Notes: generated from the sequence alone by a model not told the origin. A stretch of DNA of 64,000 nucleotides from Tahibacter aquaticus (GCF_004363655.1 NZ_SNZH01000001.1:270110-334109); one strand, 5' to 3'; counted from the stretch's first letter, positions 34,616 to 45,497 are shown. Made by a program: numbers and translations.

Positions 34616-37600
34616 CTACTTCGGTTTCACCACCGCGATCTTTCCGCCCAGCGACTGCGCCTGCACCGTGCGGTCGTACATGGATTCGCCGTACGCCGGT
34701 GGCACCACGAAGCTGCCGACATTGGTCGCCTTGATGCGATAGACGAACTCGCGCACATCGGTGGTCGCCGTGCCGTAGATCACGACGCGGTCGTCGCGTA
34801 CGTCAGCGTAGTCGGGCATCCAGCTGGAGCTGGCCAATCCGACCGTGCCCTGCCAGCCGCCGGTCGCCGCCGGTGCGCTTTCGCCCTCGCCTTCAGTGCC
34901 CTCGGGCGGTGCCGGCGCTGCAGGAATTTCCTGCACCACTTCGAAGCCGCCGGGCAGCAGATCGACGATGGCGGTATCGCCGATGCCGTCGGCGCGGGTG
35001 GAGCGGATCTTCAGGTGCACGAGGATTTCCTCGCCCAGCTCGACTTCGCTCACCACCTTGCCCGCTTCGTTGGTGAATTCGCGCACGACTTCCAGGCCTT
35101 CCTTGCGCTCCACTGTCGGCAACTGCGCGTCGAAACCGGTCTGGTTGACGCTGTACCAGGCATTCAGGTCGGCCTCGTTGCCGATGCGCAGGCCTGCCGC
35201 CTGGGCGCTGAACTCGGCCCGGGCGAGCAGGCCGTCGTTGGTCGCGATGGATTTGGCCGCGCCGTCCTTGGCCAGCTCGGCGATGCTCAGCTTGCCCTTG
35301 GCGATGTCGCCGACCTGGCTGGCATAGGCGTCCAGCGCCAGGATGATGGTGGCCGCGGACAAGGTATTGAAGCGGCCCAGCTGCAGGCTCTTGACGATGT
35401 TCTGCAAGCCCTGCGCCGGCAATGCCTTGGCGCGTTCGGGGAAATGCCGCGCGAGCAGATACAGCGTGGTGCCGTCGCGCACCAGCGGATCGTGGTAGCG
35501 CTCGTATTTCCAGCCGGTTTCCTCAGCCGTGCGGACCAACACTTTTTCCGGCCCGACGATCAGCTTCAGGGCTTCGCGCTCTTCCTTCAGCAGTTGCAGG
35601 CTGGCCGCCAGGTAAGCCGCCGCGATGTCTTTTTCCCAGACATCGGCGTAGCGGTCTTTCAGGCGCTGGCGTACCGAGGCCAGTGCATTGGTCGTGACCA
35701 CACCCTGGCGCGTCAGCACGTAGATGGCGAACGCACGCTCGCGCAGGCCCGGCAGGCTGCCGTCGCTCTCGTCGCTGGCCAGGCTTTGCAGATAGCTGTT
35801 GGCCTTGTTCAGCATGTCGGCGGGAACGTCGAGACGGCGCTCCTTGGCTTCGAGCAGGTACAGGCTGGCGTAGACCGAGACATAGCGCACCGATTCCGGC
35901 GTCGCCGTCCACAGGCCGAAGCCGCCGCTGTCGTTCTGGCGCGAGCGCAGTACAGCAAGCAATTGGCGGAAAGCATCGGCACTGTTGCGCACGTCCTTCT
36001 CGCGCTGCAGCTTGCCGAACTCCGGCCGGCCGTCGAATACCAGCGCCGGTATGGCCTGGCTGAGAAGCTGCTCTGTGCACTTGTGCGCAAAGCTGCCCAG
36101 GTAGGCCGACAGGCCCTTGCCCAGTACCAGCGGCACATACGAGGCAGTGGCCTCGCGCTCGGCATAGGCGTTGTACATGCTGCGCAGCGGTTTGACCTGG
36201 GCATCGCCGCGGCCGAGATTGCCGATCGCCACCTCGGTGCGGTAGGGCACCGCCGGACGCACCGACAGATCGACCGACTGCCGCGCCGCCTTATCGCCGC
36301 TGCTGGCGCTGAACTCCAGCGTCGCCGCGCCGGGCTCGCCCTTGGCGCGCAGGCGGAACAGCGCCACGCCTTCGCGCATCTCGCCGAGCTTCAGCGTCTG
36401 CGTGCCGGCTTCCACTGCCTCGACCTGGGCCGAGGGCTTGAGCTTCACCGCAATCTCCGATTCCTTGCCGCCGAGACCGGTGAGGTTGTTGGCCACACCG
36501 ACGCTGACTTCGAATTCGTCACCCGGCGCGACCATGGCCGGCACGTTCGGCGACAGCACAAAGTCGCCGCGCACCGTGGTCGAGCCCTCGAAGCGGCCAA
36601 TGCGGTCGCTGGACACCGATACCGCCATCACGCGCAGCTTGCCGTTGAAATCGTCCGGCAGGGTCCAGCTCAATTCCTTCTCGCCATCGACGTCGACGAT
36701 GCCCGACCACCAGGCCACCGGCGGCTTGCGCTTCTTCTTGAACGGATTGAGATGCTTGCCGAGCAGTCCGTCGGCGTCGCCGCCCGGTGCGGCCATGCCG
36801 ACCAGCTTGGCGAATTCCGGCAGGATCAGGTCGAGGATCTGACTGGTCGACACTTCCAGCATGCGCTTCTGGAAAAAGTGATCGAGCGGATCGCCGAGCT
36901 TGTAGCGCGCCACCTGCAGTATGCCTTCGTCGACCGCGAATACGGTCACGCGAGAATGGCCGCCGCTGCTGACCTTCATCTTCAGGGTCTCGCCCGGCTT
37001 GACCAGCGCCGGCGTGTTGACTGCCAGCACATTGCGCCGTGCGTCGCGGTTGACCGAGAACGGCGCGATGCCGTAGCTCAGGGGGCTCATGAAGATTTCC
37101 GCCGAAGACGGATCGCGCACGTACTGCACGTTGACGTAGCCGTTGCCTTCGAAATCGGCCGGTACGCGGATCTTCTGCACCGAGCCGGTCGTGGCGGCCT
37201 TGAACCAGGCATGCGCATACACCTTGTCGCGCTCGATGGTGATCAGGCCCGAGCCCGCATACGGCGCCCGCACGGCAATCTCGATCTCTTCGCCCGGCGC
37301 GTAGTCGCGCTTGGAAAGGTTCAATTGCAGTTCCGCGTTGCGCTCCAGCGAGCGCGCCAGGTTGGCTTCGCCGGCCACGGAATAGCTGACCTGGTTGAGG
37401 GTTTCGCCCGCGGCGTTTTTGATCAGCAGGGCGTAGTCGCCGGGCGCATCGGTGGCCAGGCGATAGTCGATGCCACCGGCGGCAATCTGCAGCGGTTCTT
37501 CTTTGACCGCGATTTCCTTCATGCGCGACTGGTATTTGTAGACGCCGGAATCCTGCTTGGTCAGCACCGACACGTAGCGGCGCTCGACCAGCACGGCCTT

Positions 37601-40600
37601 CAGTCCGTCGACGGCACGGCGCTTGGCCTGGTTGTCGATGGCGATGAGGTTGATCTTGCGCTCGGCATTGCGCGTGACGTAGTCGAGGTTGTCGACGGTC
37701 TTCACGCCAACCAGGTAGTCCAGCGACGACACCAGGCTGACTGTTTCGGCCGCGACGCTGCGGCCGCCTTCGGCCTCGTAGCCCTTGGCGAGGAAATGCA
37801 GGCGATAGGTCGCCGTGCCGTACTTGGCCAGGTCGAGGGGAAATTCCGCATTGCCTTCGGTGTCGGTGGTCTGCTCGCCCAGCGGCTCGCTATAGCCTTC
37901 CTTGGCTTTCTGCGGATCGTGGAAGACATGCTCGGGCCAGCTGCGGAACATCGGCAGTACCGGCGACAGGGTCAGCGTGGCTTCGACGCGGCGGTTCTGC
38001 GCCGGCGTGCCGAACAGGTTCTGCAGGTTCACCCGCGCCGACAGGTTGTCCGGCTTGATCCAGCCTTCGATCACTTCCTGCGACAGGTGCGCCGTCGCCT
38101 TCATGCGGTCGGGCAGGAATTCCTTGATCTGTACGCTTGTGGAACCGATCAGCTGGGTCTGCTCGTCGTCCTTGACCAGGGACAGGTTCACCGTCCAGCT
38201 GCCGGTCGGCGAGGTTTCCTGGGTGGTGAAGGCCAGCTCCTCGAAACCGACTTCGCCCAGGCGGATCTTGCGCCGCTCCACGCTGAGGCCGCGCGCGTCG
38301 AGGATTTCCGCTTCCAGCGGCACGCCGCTGAGGTCGCGCGACCAGTCGGCCGCGCGCACGATCATGCCGATGTGGAAGGTATCGCCGGGCCGGTACAGAC
38401 CGCGGTCGGAATACAGGTAAGCGCTGAGCTGGCCGGCACTGCGCGCGTTCTTGATGCCGCCGATATCGAAGCGCGAGAAATCCAGGCGGCGGTCGTACTT
38501 GCCCACGGGCAGGAAGGAAAGATCGTCGCCTTTCTTCACCACGAACAGGGCCGGGCTCTTTTCCCGCGTGAACGCATCGACCGAGGCGAAGCGCACGTGG
38601 CCCCCCGCGTCGCTGCTCTGGCGTACCAGTTCCTGGCCGTTCTGGCCCAGGATTTCCACCGTCGCGCCTTCCACCGGCGCGCCGCTGGCGATGGACTGCA
38701 CGAATACGTCGAGGCTGCCGTCCAGCGATTTCTTCGTCACCAGGCCCAGGTCGGTGACGACGATGAAGCGCGAGTCGCTCAGTTCGGAATATTCCTCGCC
38801 GTCGCCGTACTCGCCTTCGTACTCGCCGCCTTCCTCGGCGTATTCGCCGACCGAGTCGTCCGGTGCGCTGACCGCCGCATCGTCGCCCTCGCCTTCGCTC
38901 TTGGCCTCGGCCTCCGTGGCCGGATCGTAGTCGCGCAGCTTGAGCAGGAATACGCCGCGCTTGCCGCTGGCCAGGTATTGGGAAAGATCCACACCTTCAT
39001 AATGCGCTTTGGTCGGATCGTCGCTGGGGAAGGTGACTTTCTGCTCGAAGCGCTCGGTGATCTTGTCGCGCGACAGCGCGCCGAGTTCCGGCGCGGCGAA
39101 GCTGCCCTGGTTGAAGCTGACCAGGTGCTGCAGTTGGTCGGGCAGCACGCGGGCGATTTCCAGCTTCATGCCCGGCACATTGCGCGAGACCACGGCGACG
39201 CGCTTCTCGCCCGACAGCGACAGCAGCGCGCCGTCGGCCATGAAGCGCAGGATGCGCGGATATTCCGGCACCTGCACCACGTTGTTGCTGTTCTCGCGCA
39301 GCTGGTAGCCGCCGAACGAACGCAGACCCTTGTTCACCCGCACGTACAGATAGCGGCCCGGATCGGCGCGGAACTTGAAGCTCTGCAGCTCGGAGTAGTC
39401 CTGCTCGGCCGCGACCGGCTCCAATGCCAGCGGCTGGGCGTCTTTCAGCGCACGCTCGTCGATGCCGTCGGCAGCCCAGTTCCACACCTGTTCGCGCTGG
39501 CCCTCGGGCGCATTGCGATTGGTCACGGGCATCAGCCAGGCCTTGGCCGCACCGGCGATTTCCTTTTCGCCGACTGCATGCGACAGGTTGAGCAGCAAGA
39601 CCTGCTCGGGCTCGAACTGGCTGTTGTCGACCAGGGTCGGCTCCAGGCTGGCCAGGCTAAGGCTGTACATGCCGGGTATCGACACGCTGGCCGTCACCGG
39701 CTCGTCGCTGCCGTTGCCGCCGCGCGCCGCGACCACGCCCTTGTCGATCTGGTAGTCGAGCGAAGTGCTGTCCTTGGGCAGGCTGGCCAGCGGTGCCGAA
39801 TGCACCCAGGCGTTGAGCTTGAGCTTGTCGTAGTTGACGACGAACTTCTGCGCTTCCTTCTTGCCGCGCGGATCGAGCAGGGCCAGCGCGATGCGCTTCT
39901 CGAATTGCGCCGTGTCCACCGGGTGGCTGAAGCGGAAATTGGCGATGCCTTTTTTCAGCGCGGCATCCTGCGGATCCTGGTAGAACTCGCTGCTGACCAG
40001 GCTGACCTTGAATTCCGCCGTGGCAAAATCGAAGCCGGCTTCCTTGACCACGATCTGCGGCGCGAACAGCTGCGCCTTGTCGAAGCTGCCGGCGTATTTC
40101 TGTCCCACTGCCCAGTCGTCCTTGGGCGTGAAGCGCAGTACGCGGTCGCTGACCCAGGTCCAGCTGCCGGCCACGGCGGGCTTCAGCGCGATGCCGCTGC
40201 TGATCTCCTTGCCGACCTTGTCGATCGGTGCGACCGACTGGCTGAAGGTGAGGTCCAGCGTGTGGACAGTGACCGGCTCGGCTTCGTAGTCGGTCAGCGC
40301 GGGCGGACTCACCTGCAGGGTTGCTGCCACCGGCTCCGGCGGCCGCGGCCGGTCGCGCCAGGCGGTATAGCCGAACCAGCCGCCGATACCGAGCACCAGC
40401 AAGGTGCCGACGATACCCGCGCTACGCCCCGGGTTGCGCCGCACGGCGCCCCAGCCAGCCAGGCCGGCACGCTCGCCGGCGAGCATCCAGCCCGGCGCCT
40501 GCCAGGACACCTTGCCGACCAGGACGGCCAGCAGCAAACCCAGCATGCGCAACACAAATGCCAGCGCGCGCCACAGGCCCAGTACGAGCAGCAGCGGCAG

Positions 40601-40627
40601 ACGCGCCAAGGCGCGGAGCAAATCCAT
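34616..40627 (-). CDS. bacterial alpha-2-macroglobulin with thioester site
   Basis: The 2003-residue protein has two hydrophobic N-terminal segments (about 10-38 and 66-84) and then a long periplasmic part made of MG domains (an acidic, Glu- and Tyr-rich insert near 550-620), a bait-like region, and a C-terminal alpha/alpha-toroid with the thioester motif CTEQ at C1517. Family knowledge: cleavage of the bait region by a protease exposes the Cys-Gln thioester, which traps the enzyme. E. coli YfhM is a lipoprotein; here a membrane anchor without lipobox is seen. The ATG at 40627 has GGGGA upstream; a TTG at 40639 is an alternative. It precedes pbpC, with which it probably works. Confidence 0.92.
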   Translation of the reverse strand: MDLLRALARLPLLLVLGLWRALAFVLRMLGLLLAVLVGKVSWQAPGWMLAGERAGLAGWGAVRRNPGRSAGIVGTLLVLGIGGWFGYTAWRDRPRPPEPVAATLQVSPPALTDYEAEPVTVHTLDLTFSQSVAPIDKVGKEISSGIALKPAVAGSWTWVSDRVLRFTPKDDWAVGQKYAGSFDKAQLFAPQIVVKEAGFDFATAEFKVSLVSSEFYQDPQDAALKKGIANFRFSHPVDTAQFEKRIALALLDPRGKKEAQKFVVNYDKLKLNAWVHSAPLASLPKDSTSLDYQIDKGVVAARGGNGSDEPVTASVSIPGMYSLSLASLEPTLVDNSQFEPEQVLLLNLSHAVGEKEIAGAAKAWLMPVTNRNAPEGQREQVWNWAADGIDERALKDAQPLALEPVAAEQDYSELQSFKFRADPGRYLYVRVNKGLRSFGGYQLRENSNNVVQVPEYPRILRFMADGALLSLSGEKRVAVVSRNVPGMKLEIARVLPDQLQHLVSFNQGSFAAPELGALSRDKITERFEQKVTFPSDDPTKAHYEGVDLSQYLASGKRGVFLLKLRDYDPATEAEAKSEGEGDDAAVSAPDDSVGEYAEEGGEYEGEYGDGEEYSELSDSRFIVVTDLGLVTKKSLDGSLDVFVQSIASGAPVEGATVEILGQNGQELVRQSSDAGGHVRFASVDAFTREKSPALFVVKKGDDLSFLPVGKYDRRLDFSRFDIGGIKNARSAGQLSAYLYSDRGLYRPGDTFHIGMIVRAADWSRDLSGVPLEAEILDARGLSVERRKIRLGEVGFEELAFTTQETSPTGSWTVNLSLVKDDEQTQLIGSTSVQIKEFLPDRMKATAHLSQEVIEGWIKPDNLSARVNLQNLFGTPAQNRRVEATLTLSPVLPMFRSWPEHVFHDPQKAKEGYSEPLGEQTTDTEGNAEFPLDLAKYGTATYRLHFLAKGYEAEGGRSVAAETVSLVSSLDYLVGVKTVDNLDYVTRNAERKINLIAIDNQAKRRAVDGLKAVLVERRYVSVLTKQDSGVYKYQSRMKEIAVKEEPLQIAAGGIDYRLATDAPGDYALLIKNAAGETLNQVSYSVAGEANLARSLERNAELQLNLSKRDYAPGEEIEIAVRAPYAGSGLITIERDKVYAHAWFKAATTGSVQKIRVPADFEGNGYVNVQYVRDPSSAEIFMSPLSYGIAPFSVNRDARRNVLAVNTPALVKPGETLKMKVSSGGHSRVTVFAVDEGILQVARYKLGDPLDHFFQKRMLEVSTSQILDLILPEFAKLVGMAAPGGDADGLLGKHLNPFKKKRKPPVAWWSGIVDVDGEKELSWTLPDDFNGKLRVMAVSVSSDRIGRFEGSTTVRGDFVLSPNVPAMVAPGDEFEVSVGVANNLTGLGGKESEIAVKLKPSAQVEAVEAGTQTLKLGEMREGVALFRLRAKGEPGAATLEFSASSGDKAARQSVDLSVRPAVPYRTEVAIGNLGRGDAQVKPLRSMYNAYAEREATASYVPLVLGKGLSAYLGSFAHKCTEQLLSQAIPALVFDGRPEFGKLQREKDVRNSADAFRQLLAVLRSRQNDSGGFGLWTATPESVRYVSVYASLYLLEAKERRLDVPADMLNKANSYLQSLASDESDGSLPGLRERAFAIYVLTRQGVVTTNALASVRQRLKDRYADVWEKDIAAAYLAASLQLLKEEREALKLIVGPEKVLVRTAEETGWKYERYHDPLVRDGTTLYLLARHFPERAKALPAQGLQNIVKSLQLGRFNTLSAATIILALDAYASQVGDIAKGKLSIAELAKDGAAKSIATNDGLLARAEFSAQAAGLRIGNEADLNAWYSVNQTGFDAQLPTVERKEGLEVVREFTNEAGKVVSEVELGEEILVHLKIRSTRADGIGDTAIVDLLPGGFEVVQEIPAAPAPPEGTEGEGESAPAATGGWQGTVGLASSSWMPDYADVRDDRVVIYGTATTDVREFVYRIKATNVGSFVVPPAYGESMYDRTVQAQSLGGKIAVVKPK

Positions 40628-40787
40628 GTGATTCCCCAATGGTAGAAACCGCGGCGAAACCTTTCGCCGGCCGCAATGGTTCCTGCTTCACCTGCCGCAG
40701 GCAAGCCTTGCTGGCTTGGGGTACGTATTTAGGCGCCCGGATATGACGGAATTCGGGCGCGACTCGGCCAAAACGCCGAGCCTGTGT

Positions 40788-41447
<660 letters not shown>

Positions 41448-41544
41448 TGTCTTCTCCCGGTCGATTCGTGGTGCGCAGGCAGATGGGGGCGGCGCGCCAG
41501 CCTGCAAGCGCGCGCCACGGCAGTGGACCGGCGCCACGGCCAGA

Positions 41545-42450
41545 CTATTTCGCCACCGCCTCGTCGCTTTTGCGCACGCTGCTGAAGGCGCCGGCCAGGA
41601 AGATGCCGGCCAGCGACGCGACCAGCCCCAGCCAGTCCATGCCCACTGTCGGCCGGCCGAACAGGATCACGTCGAGCACGAAGGAAAGCCCGGGTTGCAG
41701 CAACAGCAGCAAACCGACCAGCGAAGCGGGCAATTGCGGCATCGCGCGTACGATCAGCAGCCAGCCCAGTACCTGGCCGAAAAAGGCCAGGCCGAGCAAG
41801 GCCAGCAGGGATTGCGAATCGGGAATGGCGAAGCTGCCGCCTTCGATGCCGACGATCAGGGCCAGCACGCCGGCACACAGCAGCGAGTTCAGGCACAGCA
41901 GCACGGCCGGTTCGCGCCGGAGCTTCTCCTTCTGCGCATGGCGGAAGCTCAGCATGTAGATCGCATACGCCACGCCGGTAAGAATGCCGAACCAGACCCC
42001 AAGCCGGTACTGCGCATCGAACGCGCCCCAGTTGCGCCCGACCAGCAGCCACAGGCCGGCAAAGGCCAGTGCCAGGCCGGCGGCAAAACGCCAGCCCAGT
42101 TTCTCGCGGTAGAACCAGACGCCGGCCAGGGCCATGACGAAGACCTGGAAATTGCCGAGCAAGGTCGCCAGTCCGGGGCCTACGTCGCGGATGCAGCGGT
42201 GCCACAGCACCAGGTCAACGGCGAAGGCAACCGCCGGAAACAGCATCCACAGCACGTCGCGCCGGTTCACCCCCTGCCAGCGCCGCTGCGCCAGCAGCAT
42301 CAGCAGCAGCATGCCGCCGCCGAAGGCCATGCGGTAGAAGGCCGATACGCTGGGCGCCACCTGTGCCCATTTGACGAAGATGCCGGTGGTGGAGATCAGC
42401 GCCGCGCCGGCGACCATGGCCAGCACGGCACTGCGCGGCGGTGCCGTCAT
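41545..42450 (-). CDS. EamA-family (DMT) transporter
   Basis: The 301-residue inner-membrane protein has about ten transmembrane helices in two EamA repeats (about 8-140 and 155-290). The first repeat has [22 protein letters not shown] and FYRMAFGGG, typical of metabolite exporters of the drug/metabolite superfamily. The transported compound cannot be read from the sequence. Its ATG overlaps the stop of the upstream GST gene by four bases (ATGA), so the two genes are one operon. Charged residues (KSDEAVAK) close the C-terminus. Confidence 0.85.
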   Translation of the reverse strand: MTAPPRSAVLAMVAGAALISTTGIFVKWAQVAPSVSAFYRMAFGGGMLLLMLLAQRRWQGVNRRDVLWMLFPAVAFAVDLVLWHRCIRDVGPGLATLLGNFQVFVMALAGVWFYREKLGWRFAAGLALAFAGLWLLVGRNWGAFDAQYRLGVWFGILTGVAYAIYMLSFRHAQKEKLRREPAVLLCLNSLLCAGVLALIVGIEGGSFAIPDSQSLLALLGLAFFGQVLGWLLIVRAMPQLPASLVGLLLLLQPGLSFVLDVILFGRPTVGMDWLGLVASLAGIFLAGAFSSVRKSDEAVAK

Positions 42451-43103
42451 CGCGATTCGCGCCGGGCGCGCTGCTCGGCCTCGGCATCGCCCAGCCACGC
42501 CTGCAGGGCCGGCAAGGCCAGCAAGGCATCGATGTAGTCGCGCTCGACCGGGCCGACCTCGATGCCATAGCTGACGATGCGCAGCGCCACCGGCGCGAAC
42601 ATGCAGTCGGCAATGCTGAATGCGCCGAACAGGAACGGCCCGCCGGTGCCCTGGCGCGCACGGCAATCGCGCCAGAGCACGCCGATGCGCGCGATGTCGC
42701 GCATCACTTCGGCGCTGACCGGCGCGGTGCTGCGCTTGACGCAGTCCATCGGGCACTGCTTGCGCAGCTCGGCGAAACCCGAATGCATTTCGGCACTGAC
42801 GGCGCGGGCCAGCGCGCGCGCGGCCAGGTCGGCCGGCCAGCCTTTGCCGTCCAGCCAGCGCTCGTTGCTGTATTCGAGGATGGCCAGCGAATCCCAGACC
42901 ACCAGCTCGCCTTCGCGCAGCACCGGCACGCGGCCGGTCGGCGAGTAGTTGCCGATGGTGGCGTAGAACTCCGGCGTGTCCAGCGGCAGGCGCACTTCGT
43001 CGAAGGCCACGCCGTGGTGGCGCAGCAGCAGCCACGGGCGCAGCGACCAGGAAGAGTAGTTCTTGTTGCCGATGACCAGGGTCGGAGGCAGGACAGTCGT
43101 CAT
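42447..43103 (-). CDS. glutathione S-transferase-like protein
   Basis: The 218-residue protein has an N-terminal thioredoxin-fold domain with IGNKNYSSWSLRPWLLLRH (the YSSWS region that holds the catalytic Ser in this class) and TGRVPVLREGELVVWDSLAILEYSNE, and a C-terminal helical domain. The enzyme probably conjugates or isomerises small electrophiles using glutathione; the substrate is unknown. It is coupled by an ATGA overlap with the EamA transporter, so conjugates or related metabolites could be exported, which is inference. It belongs to the YfcF/YibF-like group by its N-terminal motif. Confidence 0.85.
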   Translation of the reverse strand: MTTVLPPTLVIGNKNYSSWSLRPWLLLRHHGVAFDEVRLPLDTPEFYATIGNYSPTGRVPVLREGELVVWDSLAILEYSNERWLDGKGWPADLAARALARAVSAEMHSGFAELRKQCPMDCVKRSTAPVSAEVMRDIARIGVLWRDCRARQGTGGPFLFGAFSIADCMFAPVALRIVSYGIEVGPVERDYIDALLALPALQAWLGDAEAEQRARRESR

Positions 43104-43224
43104 GGAATGGCTCGCGCAGGCTGCAGACGGAAACGCCGCGGCAGGTCACTGCCGCGGCGCGGAGACTGTCTAGCCTAGCATCGGGCCGCCGCGGCGAGCC
43201 TCAGACTCGCGCTAACGGTAACGG

Positions 43225-43539
43225 TTAGCGCTGCTGCCAATCGTGCTTCTGCCGCGCGATGGTGCGGTCGGCCTGATTCAGTTCGTTTTGCAGGCGGGCG
43301 CGTTCGCGCCGGGTGACGACGCCGTCGGACTTGGCCACGCGTTCGTCGTGGCGGATATGCGCCTGCTGGGCGCGCAGGCGCGCGGCTTCGCGCTGCGTGA
43401 GTTCGCCGCTGGCGACACCCTGGTGGATGCGGGCGCGCTGGTTGGCCTGGCGCGCATCGATAGTCGGCGTGGCGGCGGAGGCGGCGCCGGCCAGCAGCAG
43501 GCCACACAGCAGGGCGGAAATGATCAGGGTGCGTTGCAT
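43225..43539 (-). CDS. small secreted basic helical protein
   Basis: The 104-residue product has a signal peptide (MQRTLIISALLCGLLLAGAASA) and then a highly charged helical body with repeated 'RQxNQxxRIxxGVxSGELTxxEAxRL' spacing and DGVVTRRERARLQNELN. This resembles an EF-hand-like Asp loop (AKSDGVVTRRE) on a coiled body, as in small periplasmic proteins annotated only as hypothetical. A GGAG ribosome binding site precedes the ATG at 43539. A short hairpin (GCGCTAAC and GTTAGCGC) covers the stop codon. Function unknown; periplasmic location is inferred from the signal. Confidence 0.75.
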   Translation of the reverse strand: MQRTLIISALLCGLLLAGAASAATPTIDARQANQRARIHQGVASGELTQREAARLRAQQAHIRHDERVAKSDGVVTRRERARLQNELNQADRTIARQKHDWQQR

Positions 43540-43635
43540 GTCGTTGCTCCGTAGGCCAGCGTCTGCTGGCTGGCCACACACAACGGGGGGCCGACGCAGG
43601 AGTTGACGCCGACGGCCGCTGCGGTTGCAGCCAGT

Positions 43636-45132
43636 TCAGCCGACCCGCGACTGCGGCGCGTCGCTGCGATAGTGCGCACCGATGCTGTTGCGGCGGCGGA
43701 TCGCTGCAAACGCGATGGCGCGCGCTACAGCAATGCGACCGAACTCGGCCGTGCTTTGAGCCCGCGCCTCCAAGGTTTTCAACTCCTCCAGCGCGCGCTG
43801 CAGGCCGGTGCGCTCACGCACCAGGCCGGCATGGCGCCAGAGCAGATCGCGAATGCGCGTCGCTATCGCTTCGCTGACCTGCGCGTCGCTACACAGGCGC
43901 GACGCAGACAGCGGCGGCGCCGGTAGCTTCGGCGACGGCTGCAGTGCCAGGCGTCGGCCCAGCTCGCGGCCGAACACCACGCCTTCGAGCAGCGAATTGC
44001 TGGCCAGGCGATTGGCGCCATGGACGCCGCTGCAGGCCACTTCGCCGACGGCGTACAGGCCGTCGAGACTACTGCGCGCATAGGCATCCACGCGCACGCC
44101 GCCCATGTGGTAATGCTGCGCCGGCACGACCGGCATCGGCGCCACGCGCGGATCGATGCCTTCGGCCTGGCAACTGGCGAACACCGTGGGAAAGCGCTGC
44201 GGAAAATCCGCGCCGACGGCGCGGGTCGCATCCAGCCATACGGTTTCTCCGCGCTCCAGTTCCTGCCAGACCGCACGCGCCACCACGTCGCGCGGCGCCA
44301 GTTCGGCTTCGCGCGCGATGGCCGGCATGAAGCGGTGTCCGCTGCCATTGAGCAGCACTGCACCGGCACCACGCAGCGCTTCGGTCAGCAGGGGCAGCTG
44401 GCCGCTGCCGCCTGTGCGCAGCGCAGTTGGATGAAATTGAACAAATTCCATATCGGAAAATTCAGCGCCGGCACAGATAGCCAGCGCCAGCCCCGATGCA
44501 TCGGCGGTATCCGGGTTGGTGCTATGCCGGTACAGCGCACCGATGCCGCCCGTGGCGAGTACCACGCTGTCGGCACGCAGGAAGTGCGTCCCGGCGGCGC
44601 CACTGACGCAGACGCCGTAGACCGTGTCACCGTGGCAGAGCAACTCTGTGACCACGGACTGTTCCAGGCACTGGATGTGCGCTGCTTCGCGCGCCCGCTG
44701 CGTCAGGGCACGCATGACCGCCGCGCCGGTGGCATCGCCCTGGGCATGTACGATGCGCGCATGCCCATGCGCGGCTTCGCGGCCCAGGGCAAACGCATCG
44801 CCGTGCCGATCGAAGGCAACACCGTTTGCCTGCAGCCAGTGCACGGCATCGGCAGCGGCGGCGGTCAGCACCTGTACCGCGCGCGCGTCGTTCATATGGC
44901 TGCCGGCGACCAGCGTATCGCGCGCATGCGCGGCGGCACTGTCGCCGGCTCCCAGTGCGGCGGCGATACCGCCCTGGGCCCAGCAGCTGGCGCCGTCGGC
45001 GCCGGCTTCGCCACGCGTCAGCAGCGCGACACGCCGCGGTGCCGCGGCCAGCGCGACCGACAGGCCGGCAATGCCCGAACCGATCACGATCACGTCGAAA
45101 TGCGCAGCGGACTTGTCGGTGAAAATCGACAC
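43636..45132 (-). CDS. nadB: L-aspartate oxidase
   Basis: The 498-residue flavoprotein oxidises L-aspartate to iminoaspartate, the first step of de novo NAD synthesis. It has the FAD-binding GSGIAGLSVALAA, the conserved SCWAQGGIAAALGAGDS, LATGGIGALYRHSTNP, the HPTALR substrate region, and GVHGANRLASNSLLEGVVFG. The C-terminal three-helix domain is present and the length is a little below E. coli NadB (540). The start is uncertain; a GTG at 45132 gives SIFTDKSAAHFDVIVIG. It follows the unknown gene at 45135 by two bases and nadA upstream of that, all minus strand, so they form one NAD operon. Confidence 0.93.
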   Translation of the reverse strand: MSIFTDKSAAHFDVIVIGSGIAGLSVALAAAPRRVALLTRGEAGADGASCWAQGGIAAALGAGDSAAAHARDTLVAGSHMNDARAVQVLTAAAADAVHWLQANGVAFDRHGDAFALGREAAHGHARIVHAQGDATGAAVMRALTQRAREAAHIQCLEQSVVTELLCHGDTVYGVCVSGAAGTHFLRADSVVLATGGIGALYRHSTNPDTADASGLALAICAGAEFSDMEFVQFHPTALRTGGSGQLPLLTEALRGAGAVLLNGSGHRFMPAIAREAELAPRDVVARAVWQELERGETVWLDATRAVGADFPQRFPTVFASCQAEGIDPRVAPMPVVPAQHYHMGGVRVDAYARSSLDGLYAVGEVACSGVHGANRLASNSLLEGVVFGRELGRRLALQPSPKLPAPPLSASRLCSDAQVSEAIATRIRDLLWRHAGLVRERTGLQRALEELKTLEARAQSTAEFGRIAVARAIAFAAIRRRNSIGAHYRSDAPQSRVG

Positions 45133-45134
45133 GG

Positions 45135-45497
45135 CTATGCCTGCGCGGGGCCGAATTCGTGGATGACCTCGATCAACCCGACGATATTGTCGTTGAGCTG
45201 CTCCAGTTCTTCGGCCGGTATCCACCACTCGGTGTGCTGGCGGCCGCCGACGGTCTGCAGCGGATAGCGCCGCATGAAATCTGCACGCACGAGGAAGCGC
45301 GTGACATAGCCGCTGCCACTGGCCGCCACGTTCCAGTCGCGCGCGATCTGGATCGCGTAGTCCTCGTTGGTGACCGGGTAGAAGATGGGCTGGTCCGGCA
45401 AGCGCGGCGGCCAGCGGCGAAAGCCGCTGTCGCGTACCAGCTGCAACTCCCGCGGACCGGCAGGACGATACAAGATGACGGTGTCGACCTCGCTCAT
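45135..45497 (-). CDS. conserved small protein inside the nad operon (ADP-ribosylation/crystallin J1-like annotation)
   Basis: The 120-residue protein (DTVILYRPAGPRELQLVRDS, then PPRLPDQPIFYPVTNEDYAIQIARDWN, YVTRFLVRADFMRRY and EWWIPAEELEQLNDNIVG) matches small proteins that databases often label ADP-ribosylation/crystallin J1; the true function is unknown. Its ATG overlaps the nadA stop codon (TGATG) and it ends two bases before the nadB start, so it is translated as part of the NAD operon. A link to NAD use or ADP-ribose is tempting but not shown by the sequence. No signal or membrane helix. Confidence 0.75.
   Translation of the reverse strand: MSEVDTVILYRPAGPRELQLVRDSGFRRWPPRLPDQPIFYPVTNEDYAIQIARDWNVAASGSGYVTRFLVRADFMRRYPLQTVGGRQHTEWWIPAEELEQLNDNIVGLIEVIHEFGPAQA

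Noticed and set aside
35015..40645. A very long open frame (about 1876 codons) on the plus strand
   Set aside because: It is antisense to the alpha-2-macroglobulin gene, has no domain features and reflects the codon bias of GC-rich DNA.
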